Shown here: positions 21,201 through 33,200 of the stretch, in pieces
How the letters are laid out: the number at the start of each line of letters is the position of its first letter
How positions within the stretch are numbered: the first letter of the stretch is position 1
Source of the DNA: Nemertoderma westbladi
Lineage: Eukaryota > Xenacoelomorpha > Nemertodermatida > Nemertodermatidae
Length of the DNA: 34,698 nucleotides
Direction of reading: 5' to 3'
Assembly (NCBI GenBank): GCA_032718475.1
Contig: JAUCBJ010005707.1
Coordinates: 1 to 34,698 of the forward strand
Translations under genes and position numbers: made by a program
The notes under the pieces: model-generated
What the model saw: only the letters and a program-made list of their open reading frames with translations
Databases searched by the model: none
What the model was told of the DNA's origin: nothing

Positions 21201-24200
21201 CTAACTCAATCAAGAATATTTGTGTAGTTAAGCTATCACAGACACAAAAACTTATTGATAAGCATTATCTAGTAATATTATGCAATTTACTTGTTTTTAG
21301 TGTTTGTGAACGATCCCATCATAATATAAAGTAGGCTTGCAGATAGGGAGTTGTTGCACAATTGTGTTGCACAACTGTGTTGCACAATTAACAATATTAA
21401 TGATAACAAGTAGAATGAATACATTATGAAATGGTCTACACAAAACTTGGGCAATAAGCTGTATCTGTGACGGTAGAATGGTATTTTTCTATGCTTGTAG
21501 GTGTAGCTCTATTCTATTAGAGATTCTCTGTAGTCATACTATATCTGTAAGTCACTTGGCCAATTGGATGGAACTGAACTGACTTTCCGAATTACACAAT
21601 TAACTTTAGGTGTTTTACTTAACTTTCTGCATTAAAGCTCGCGAATCAGCCGCTAGATAGGCAATCGAGGTCAGGATCTCGAGCAATAATTCTATGTTAA
21701 TATTACCTAAAGAGTTATGAATTCGGTTACCAATTTTTTGTTACAAGAAGAACTAGGGGATTTCGTAGTATCATTACTACTATTACAGAAACGGCACTGA
21801 GCTAATTATAACTGCAATAATGGTCAACCATATATGGGTATAAGGGGGTATAGCAGTGCATATCGTTTTGGATCTGTCTGGCTGGACATTATATAACGCT
21901 AGTTAACAAATACACATAACTGTCTGGCTGGACATTATATAGTTATCAATTACATGTAAGTTAATGGCCTCATAAAATTGGTTTAAGCAGTGAGCTCGGC
22001 ATAGTAGTAGCGGTATATTGATACTATTTAATTAATGCCGGTAGTAAAACTAGTTAAGTTTTATGGCTTGAAAATGTATAAGTATAAAACAAGACAGGAC
22101 CAGGTAGGATATTTCTATGGAATCCGGTACGTAACATAAAAACAAAAGCGGTCGGGGTCTGATGCATATTTAAAGCAGATGGATATTTGCGGGGGGGGGG
22201 GGGGGGACTGGACCCAATAAAAATTCAACCCTCTCCAGAGGAAATTGGACGCAAATATCAGCTGATTATTCTCAAAAATAAAACTGTAACCTGTTATATT
22301 GTGATTAGTTTATTGATTTGGTTAAATAACGTGCCACTGTAACCTGCTCCTTTCCCTAAATTGATAATTTAACATTGAGGCGGGATATTAATTCGCCAAG
22401 ATGGGATTTGAGTCCAGTTTCCCCCTCTTTTAAGACAGTTAATAGTAGTAAAATGTGGAAAATGTTAACATATTATTAATTAAAGCGAAATTGAATTTAA
22501 AGCGATATACTACATATGATTTTTACTTTTTTTACGGTCATTTAGTACCTGGTCCTACAATTCACCCTTATCGACGTACACGACAGAATCATTCAGAATT
22601 TATATTTTTGCTTACAAACTTTCGCTGTAAGTGTTTGAGAAAAATCCTCTCTCTTGTGGTGATTTATTGTTAGGGATAGCAAGTTGGTAGCGTTTCGAAG
22701 AGCGCTCTGAAAATAAACTTTAATGTCGTTAGTATATAGCTGAGGTTTGGGGCAGGCTATTTATAGATGTTCACACATTCTGGAATAGTATAAATGCTTT
22801 GCTTCAGAATATTCAGCAAATGAAAATAGCTTTGCGTTGGTAGTAAAATATAGATCTACCGAAAGCCGAAATGTTTCATAATGGATTCCTTGCAACGCCA
22901 CCTAGCGATCGTAATTTATGTTAAAATATCTCTCATTAGTTCTATAAAGCTTTACATCTGTACAGAGTCGCTTCCGCTTTGCAGTGCATTTCTTTCGTCG
23001 TGAGTACGAGCCATTGCACATCATATAAATAAATAGGCGGCGTTTTCTGCGGCAGTCAGCAATGCTGAAACGAAAACTACCATGGATGGCCCCCATTCGG
23101 GGATCGAACCCTCGACCTCTAGAGATATGTCAATTCCATGCAACGGATTTAACCACCACGCCACGGGGTGACTCAATTGGATTATCTTCAGTAAGTCTTA
23201 TGAAATGCAATTGTGTCGACAAGCAAGCCGACATAGCATTCTCAATTCAGCTTCGCTGCAGCATGTCGATCATACATATATGTAAAATAAACGTTGTACA
23301 GTCCTGCTATTTCAGAAGCAAGCCGGCTGCAGCTAATTCACTCTAATCACCTGTATGTATGGCTTAAATATTTTTTAAAGGACAATGAATTATTTAACCC
23401 TATTAGTACCGGGCTATAAAATGTTGTACAAATACCGGGGGGGGGGGGGGGGGTCATATTGACCCCTCCCCCCCCTCTAAAATCTACAAATATTTACGAA
23501 AACGTCTGATTTCTTGGTTGTACGTAGGTATCACTTGTCTGGATCCGACCGAAAAAAAATTTTCGAAAAAATGTACTGGGGTGGTTATATTGCAGCACCA
23601 AAATTACAAGTAGTTCACAATTTTCACAAAATTTTAAAGTTACATTTTCGGCTAATTATTTTTCAATACAGGTTTTATGGGGTGCAAAATACATTGGAAA
23701 ATATTTAAAAATGATATGATTACTATAAATGGCTGTTTAGTCCTCTCTGCGTAGAAAAAAAATGAAAAAAACAAGTAACCAGCACTTTTCAGTTAGAACA
23801 CAAAATTTTTAATTCACTTATACGATGCTATAAATTCACATTTTCAGGTTTTCGAGGGCGCTGATTCTAATGGAATACATTTCTAATATGCCACCAGATC
23901 ATTGCTACTTGTATTTTTCGGCGTAATTTGGCAAATTTTGGTGCTAGCACCAAATTTTGTACCCATCACCAAAAAGTACAAGTTTGCGATGTCCAGTGCT
24001 TTTTTTATTGATTCCATCTGATTCAGAACCCTCATAAACCCGTATAACGCAAGAAACAAGGTGATACTATCTACTGATCAATTTGCATATTTTCCAAAAT
24101 TTGGTGCTGGCACAACAATTTTCACCCACCGGCGAAAAATACAAGTTTGAGAACTCTTATGAAATTTTTACTGATTCCATCGAATTCAGAACCCGCACAA

Positions 24201-27200
24201 ACCCGTATAACGCAAGAAACAAGGTGAAACAATCAATTGATATATTTGATGGTTTTCAAAATTTGGTGCTAGCACCACATTTTGCACCCACTTCCGAAAA
24301 ATACAAGTTTGAGATGTCTAGTTCGATAATTATATATTCCATTGAATTCAGAACAGCCATAAACCTCTAAAACGCAAGAAATAAATTGTCACAAGCAATT
24401 TTATCTATTGAATGGATTTTCAAAATTTCGTGCTAGCACCAAAATTTGCACACAGCACCGAAAAATACAAGTTTGATACGCTTGGTGCAACTCGTATATA
24501 TTTCATCGAATCCAGAACCCCAAAAAACCCAAATTGCGTAAAAAACAAGTTTCAAACAATCAATTTACAAAATTGACATATTTCAAAATTTGGTGCTGGC
24601 ACCAAAATTGGGCACCCACCGAAAAAAACAAGTTTGAAATTTCTAAATCAATTTATATGAATTCCATCCAATTTCTAACACCAAAAAACCGGTGTAAATC
24701 AAAAATAGAGATGTTACAATTCATATTTAATGAAATGTAATTTTCAAAAAACGTCTCAAAAAAAGTGCCAAAGGTAGGGTTAAAAAATGGTGCTATAACT
24801 CGAAAAGTACCCAATATTTTTGAAAACGGTTTTCACTACTAGGAAGACAATAGATTTTTAAGAAAAGTCATAAAATTTCAGATTCCCAACTGCGTTTGGT
24901 TCAGAATTATAATAAAAAAACCACGGGGGGGGGGGGGGGGGGGTCATATTGACCCCCCCCCCGGGTTTAATAGTACTATTTAAAAGTACTATTCATTCGA
25001 ATGTACCTCAATAGACATCATATTTTATGGTATTAAGTATAGTAATTTACTGACCTTTATCTGAAATTCCAAATGTTCATCCATTTCATTGATGTGGTTA
25101 AATAAGTCTCTCACCATCCGAGGTAGAATGCCTTGCTTAGCTCCATCATACAGGTTGCCTTCCATTGTATGCGTTTTACCACTTGCTGTTTGCCCATAGG
25201 CGAATATTGTCCCATTATATCCATTGAGAACGTCTACAAAATTAAAATAACGAAATATGCGGATGAGGATGTTTTTTAGGTCAGAGTTATTCAGGGTGAC
25301 GGTCTCCATCCCACCCTTCACGACAAAGATATTTTATAACAATAGGAACTTTATGTAATATAGAGTAATAAATTATATATAGTATATTATGTATCTTAGA
25401 TTACCTGTTACAATCTGTTTAGCAGAGGTGTTATAAACAGTTTCTTGGGAATCTTCTGGCTGGAACACGTGGTCAAATGTAAACCCTCTCTTCTAAAAAT
25501 ACCGGAAAAGATAAATCAGTATAATTCATAGCAGGATAATAATTATCCATAGAAATGTTGAGACAGGGGGGGGGGGGGGGGGGGGGAACTGGACGCAAAT
25601 CCCGTCTTGGCGAATTAATATCCCGCCTCAATGTTAAATTCTCAATTTAGGGAAAGGAGCAGGTTACAGTGGCACGTTATTATAACAAAAACAATAAACT
25701 AAACACAATAGAACAGGTTACATACAGTATTATTTTTGAGAATAATCAGCTGATATTTGCGTCCAATTTCCCCTGGAGAGGGATGAATTATTATTGCATC
25801 CAGTTCCCCCCCCCTATCTGGAAATGTTTGAGCATTATTACCCGTTAGCTATACTCATACCCCAAGTTTTGCTTCATTGATCGTAAAAGCGACCACGATC
25901 TCTTGTGTTAGTAACAACATATCCTGTTTGCTAAGACAAGTGCGGCTAGGAACAAAATACTGTATGTGCGGGAATTGTAGATGAAATTTTCAATTTCATA
26001 ATATTCCTATTTAATTAAGTGATGATCAGTTGTGTATCAGCAAACTTTACTTAAGAGAGGTGACATACATAACAGTTACTTCCTGGGCTCGGCAACATAC
26101 GAGATGTTGGTCATATTACATTACTTTTAAATAGTGTATTCTAAATGTCCCATCCAATTTCCCATCAAAACACAATTTCCATGCATCTGTGATTACGGTT
26201 ATTGATATCTACTTAATATTTTACAATAGTTCCATGGACATTGGTATTAGTCGCTTAAAAAGCATATTATATATATGTGCCAGGCCCCGGGGATATGGAT
26301 ATGTGCATTATTAAATGAATACAATTTCCGAGAAGAGCCAAATATCTTCTGTTTATCTGAGCGTAAAATCACCATTTTGATCTGTGGATTTTGGCTGTAT
26401 ATGTGTAGTGTATATGTGTCTATAAGTTTTCAATTACTACAATAATAGTTAATACTCTAGTTTGGCATTCCGTTATGAATATTAAGGGGAGCCACACTAA
26501 GGTTTTGTGAGAGACCAATGTTTTGTCACAGACTAAGGTTTGTGGGAGATTATCTATAATCGTATAGATATAATATAATAACCGACTTTAGGATTAAGAT
26601 ATCGCTTATAGGTATTGGTATATATTACATTCTGGGAGGAACTGCTTGTCGCTTTTGGCTCGCAATGTAATTGGACATTTAAATGCCGTGAATATTTCAA
26701 TTCAAACTGTATCAATTTTACTTTATTTGCAAAAATATTAAAAGCTCGGTGGGCCAATGGGTAATACCCGTTGCACCAGTAGTATTGCCCGGAAATTATG
26801 TCTTTCGGGAAGATATGAAATCCTTGCAGAGGTATGGAAAACAGGAGTGCTAAACTGACCATTATTGGATGTTTGCAACCGGATGCTAAAAGGGGAAAAG
26901 CCACCACCAATTTGGACTAAAAGTCAACTAAAGCCTCTCCCCCAAGAAAGAAGACCTCGGTGTACCAACAAACTATCGTGGGATCTGTCTGCTTGTGATA
27001 GCTGGCAAAATATACAACATAATGATTCTATATAGATAGAACAACTTGAAAGGTACTGCCTGAACTTTGGAGAAACTAAATCGCGATAACCATGGAGAAT
27101 CGGGAAAGGACCTCATTTCCATTGACCGAGCTCGCTTGACCTAATTGTAGTAATTGTAGTTATGTAGTTATGTAGTTATATGTAATTATGTAATTATAAC

Positions 27201-30200
27201 ATTACTTAACGCCGTTAGTATTAACAGTGAGTTGATATTTAGTACTTTACAAATTTAGAGGATATTACAGTATTCTATTGGCCCGTACAACTAGTATTGT
27301 ATTGGTGTATTATTATTTATGGAATGTCCCGACGACGGCGTGACCGTTTAGTCACGCCGTTATCAGATAAACAATTGTTGGTATTTATTATTAATTGTCC
27401 GACAGCCAGATATGCCTAATGCATTACCTACCGATAGCTATTAATAACCAGTAGCTATAAACTATTAACATGCCTCCAAAAGCCAGCATAAATGTAAACT
27501 AAATTTTTTCTAACATAATTTATGTTATTTTTACATTTATTTATACAGCAACTAATTTAATTTGTGCAGTTTCTATCACTTATAATATATATGTACAATC
27601 ATTTCGTAATGTTACAATTTTGGAATAAAACTACATATATACTTGTTGCAAAGTACTTTACAGTGTTCTGATACTCGTGGCTTTATTTTCACTCACTCAC
27701 TACGTTCGTTCGTGTAACAAAGCCACTCGGTTCATCACAATGTCAAGTGCTACTTTACACACAAGTATGTAAATAGTTATTACTCCTTCGTTAGATAAAT
27801 TTTAACATTGTTGAGTGAATTAAACAAGGAAATAAACAAAACCGACAATCAATTCCAAGTTTCAGACAGTGAACCAACTACAAAGCAAACAACAAAGTAC
27901 AGCTATGGTACTGGAGTTAGTACTCATCGGCTATCCCCAACCCACGCAGACTCACCCCATCACCAAAGCCAAAGGCCCACCACGACCAACACACGGCTTG
28001 AAGGCAGAGGGGGCACTACTATAGTATGTGTACCCATAAACGATATTTTTATTTAGTAGCTAGTTTTTTCTACTTAAAAAAATAGATCTATGTCATGTGA
28101 GCTATTGTTCGGTGAAAAAATTATATTATAGAACAAATATTTTTTGTTCTAGGACATTTTTGAAAAAATTTACATATTTTATAACAATCGTTGCTTGTAA
28201 AAGGTTTATCAACCTTACAAGTCTGCTTCTTCTTGTTTGTAATATGCGTTTTATAATTAACAATTCTAGCTTTAAAATTCATCGGAGAACCGACTGCTTG
28301 CTTGTTAATTATACATCTTGAACATATTATCATCATTATTATTTATAATAATTATTCGTACAGTATAATTTACATACATTACATTGTAAAATTGCAATTT
28401 GCTCAACATAAACGAACACAATTGCACCACTGCACCAACTGTATTGTAGTACCGGTATTTTAGTACCGTTCAGGGAGGTCGGATCCCCGCATCTTGAACA
28501 TCATGAACAGGATACAAAGTAAATAACATTAAAACTCTTGCAGTTTAAAATTTCCGTCATTGGGATTCTTTTGCGCCGGTACACAGATTTTGATGAAAGG
28601 AACTTCATTGGTTCAATTTTTTTACAATAAGCGAAGTTGTTGCAACAAGATGCGCCCCATCTGCTAATCTGTTGAGTCATGTTCCTAAAGTGTGGTCAAA
28701 GGTTCTTTGTATGTGGAAAGTGCTAGTAGTCTTTGTAAAGTTAGTTGGTGTGCGTCTGTGAACTACAATAAATTTAAAACTATTCGAAAACTCTTTTGTT
28801 AAAATGTCATTCTTTAAAATATGCTTTGACTTTCTTATCAGCAAATGTGAATCTGGAGGTGTAGATTCGAGGTTAGCTACATAGGTAATCAATAAGTTTG
28901 TATTCTTTATGTGCCTTTAGTCTCGCCTATCGACTATTTTTATGTTAAGGAAGCGCTGCCGTTGCGAACTGTTTGCAAACATCATCAAGATTCCAAGCTC
29001 GTGCTGCAAAAGCTGCTCCAAAAGTGAGAAAGTGCTTCTTGGGATCAACATCCTTGCTACAGTTTCGTCATAGCCTTAAAGCTACACCATACACATACTT
29101 GATCAATGATACTTGAACGATCATACTTGATCAATGATACTTGATCGAACCTAAAAAAAGTCGATAGGCGAGAATAAAGGCACATAAAGATTACAAACTT
29201 ATTGATTACCTATATAGTTAACCTCGAACCTACACTTCCAGATTTACATTTGCTGATAAAAAAAAGTCAAAGCGTATTTTAAAGAATGACATTTTAACAT
29301 TAACAAAAGAGTTTTCGAATAGTTTTAAATTTATTGTAGTTCACAGACGCACACCAACCAACTTTACAAATACTAATAGCATCTTCCACATACAAAGAAC
29401 CTTTGACCACACTTTAGGAACATGACTCGATAGATTAGTAGATGGGGGCGCATCTTGTTGCAATAACTTCTTTTATTGTGAAAAAATTGAACTTATGAAG
29501 TTTGTTTCAGCAAAATCTGTGTACCGGCGCAAAAGAATCTAATAACGGAAAATTTAAACTGCAAGAGTGTTAATGTAATTTACTTTGTATCCTGTTCAAG
29601 ATATAGCAAACAAGCGGTGGGTTCATTGATAAATTTTAAAGCTAGAATTGCTAATAATAAAACACAGATTACAAACAAAAAGAAGCAGACATGTAAGGTT
29701 GATCTATGGACAAGCTATGGACATTCTTTGGAAGATTTTCATATAACGCCGATAGAAAGTATTAAAGGATACAACTGTAGGGAAAGGTTAATATGAGTGC
29801 ACACTGCAGACATTAGAGCCATACGGAATAAACCCAATTAACTGTTATTGGAGGATACATGTTGGTTTCTGGGGTGGCGAAGTGCATATTGGGATAATCC
29901 CGTAATATATAGTCACATAAAAAATAGCTACTAATTGCGAATTTTCGGGTATAACATAACCACATGCTTTATGAAATTTCCTAATGTTCTACCCTAAAAT
30001 ATATTGAAAGCTAATACCTAAACCAGCTAAGAGAAACAAACTTTTGAAAAACAGGATGAAGACCATAGCCAGGCTGCTTTGGGAAGAGATAGTAGTTCAA
30101 GTATATCAAGTAATGATCTACAACATACAATGCTCTAAGTGAAAAACTAACTCAGTGACCGCTTTCCTAATGAAATTTCGTTACGAAGTTCAGGAATAAT

Positions 30201-33200
30201 AGAGTAATTTCATGAAACATGAAAAATCGGACATCTATGATCGTTATTTATTTTTTGTTTTGACGTTCAGACAGATAGTCAAACACACGGATACAGACGA
30301 GAAAAGCATTGACATAGAAATGGTAAACATAATAAGCTGTGCAAATTACGAGATTCACCAGAGCTGAGAAATGGAGAGTTTTTTCTGTGATTGTCGGGCA
30401 AACTTTGTGTTTCTTAGATACATTTATTTATATTTTGAATTAGATACACATTTTTTATGGCCGGAAATCGGATAACCAATATATGCAATATATGATTATT
30501 CCATATATTCCATGCGTGTGAATAAGGCCTTGCTTTGAGTGAATAACAAGTGTAAAGTTTACGGTGATTCACACAAGGAATGGTTTAAATAAGTGTCAAG
30601 TTTCTCTGGTCTTTCAAAAAATAGTTTATTGCACCGGAAATGTTTTCTTAAGATTAAGAATGTCATTAAATTACATTACATATTCACTTTATATGTCACT
30701 TTAAATCTATAAAAGGTGTTTGACATCTGATGACCTCATCTCGAAATAGTTTTCAATACAATATCAAGTATTGATTCATTATAGTGAATCATAACGGATT
30801 GGACATAATACGTTGATAAAACATCCTCTCGAATTGTCGCTAAAAAAAACTTACGCATCACATTGGGATGTAAATAAATTTAACCTCCTCAAGTTCCCAC
30901 AAAAATGTATTATTAAACATTCCTTACATGAAAATAATACACTCCCCTGCCAAATAGAATACTGTTTGCCACCTCCACCCAATTCCCACACAAATACACT
31001 TAAATCAACCACTTAATGAATTCCTTTTCCATAATTGAACTGACTGTATGAGGCCCTTCTTTGAAACCAAATTAAGTTACTTGATAAGTAAGTTAAGCCG
31101 CCAAAACAATGAGCTTGACCCGTGTGTGTGTGTGTGTGTGTGTGTATGACATTTACTACAGAATAAGTAACCTACTACACCTGCTGTGTAGAGCCTGTCA
31201 TTCATAGGGGTCGAGGCTGTAGGGTAGGTACCATGTGCCCAAATGGTTTGCCAAAATCGGCTTATTATTAGCAATTAATAGAACGGCACTAATTAATAAG
31301 ACCTATAACGATATTAGTCCCATGGAAAGTGGGCCAGGATGAGTAACAAAGGGGTTGCCTTATAAGGACTTAATAGTTTGGCAAGAGTTATATTCATTTA
31401 TCTACAGTAAAGTAACGTCATTGGTACTCGTTAATGTCGTCAGCAGCAGCGTCTTCGCGAGTGTATGTTTCGGTCCTTCGTTACTGAAAGTAACGAGGTA
31501 CAACTTCCGCTTCTGGCCAAATCAGTTCTATGAAACTTAGGTGATAATTGAGGGACTTAGTATTGAAATTGTAAACAAGATTGCCAGAGGACTATGAGCG
31601 GTAAAAATAAGCTTGCTTTATACTGTAATATAAATGGGTATATTCATTAGGTCATAGCCTATAATATACTGTATAGGCTTACAGCACAGGAAATGGTTTT
31701 AGATTGGTGTCGTACAGGTTTAGAGATGTAGATAATTTCATACAAATTAATTCTCCCCTGAACTAAATACATGGGGTAAACACTACGCCTATACACATAA
31801 TTAACTACGCGTATGCCTACACACCTACATCTACTTTTAGGCAGGTTAGTAAAGGCAGGTTAGCAAGTTACTGAGACAGTTTGAAAGAAACCAAAACAAT
31901 AAACGAAAATTTAGGAATATTGTAGAAAACCCAATTAAATTGAGAATCAACAGCTTGATAAGGTGTAGGTATTTTATCCCCTTATTATGCCGACTGTCTC
32001 ATACCACAGGTACAATATATCAATTGGAGTTGAGCTGACATAAAATTATATGTATAATATATATGAGGCAGTGCTACAAACAAAAAGGCGAAATTTGCGT
32101 TTTCAAAAAAAAAATTGAACTTTTAAGTGAAATTTTTTTTATTATCCACTTGTGCGATTGCGATTGCGATTAGATGATTTCGTTTTTTTATATATTTGAA
32201 GTGAGCTCGTATTTTTTAAAACAAATTCTATAGTTTATAGATGATATGCTTTTATAATATATTAGTATCAAGTTCTATGTACCGTTAAGAAAAAAAACAC
32301 TGAGGTTCTGTAGATAGAGTCTATACCACACCTACCATGTTCGGAAGTTTCCATGGTCAACTATTGTTTGTAGCGGAATGCCATCGAACACTTAACAAAG
32401 GAAATGTGAGTCTCAAACTTACGTTTTTTATAAACTTAAAACAAACCTATATCAATCGGTTTATCAGCTCTATAACATATCGCAAACCATAAAGGTACCG
32501 TATCAACAAAACACGTACCGAACTAACTCACTGACCCTTTAATGATTTATTAGTTTTTCATGTGGTCGAATGATAATTATAAAACCCGAAAATAACGAAA
32601 AAGAGGAAATTATTAACGAAAATATCGAAATTATAAAACTTTAAATACAATCTCGCTTTCCAGACTGATCAGAATTATTCGAATGCACAGTTTACACTTT
32701 ATTTTTTCATTAATACAATACAATTCGATAATTTCGCCCCATTTTCGACCCTAAAAGTAATTTAATACCAAATTCTGTCTCGCTGATTGGTTGTTAGGGG
32801 TAATCCAATGATGACAAAACATAACAAGATGGCGCTCAAATTATGAAAGTAATCAGAGTGTAGGACTACTTTTTTTTACATTACAGAATTGCGATTGCTG
32901 GACTGCAGTACTGTACAGTAGTTCCGTTCCGTTCACCTGTTCCGACCCGCCGCGACGCGCCGCGCCAATTTACTGGCAGTCACTGTACACCTGTAACGCT
33001 AGGTACTGTATGCCGTAATGCGTATGCAGTGTTGGGTTAGGGTACCGGACCGGTTCCTTCAACTATACCCCGTCTGGCTGTACCATGCTTTTAATACAGT
33101 AGAAGGCCCTACACTGATCTGCTGATGGAGAATTGATTCATCCAATCCGCCATGGGTCAACACCCAACAACCAACCAGCACACATTATTTTGTATTAAAT

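Noticed and set aside
23394-24983. CRISPR-like or phage-like direct repeat array
   Set aside because: The 162-bp units are contiguous with no unique spacers, and the setting is an animal intron.
26554-26910. 118-codon minus-strand ORF
   Set aside because: Its right half is antisense to the LINE RT relic on the plus strand and the rest has no recognisable motif.
27808-28056. 82-codon plus-strand Thr/Ser/His-rich ORF
   Set aside because: Low complexity, no splice context or domain that I can defend; inside kinesin intron 1 on the opposite strand.
30030-30139. Coding-like 35-codon stretch on the plus strand
   Set aside because: No start, no convincing acceptor, no family; too short to claim as an exon.
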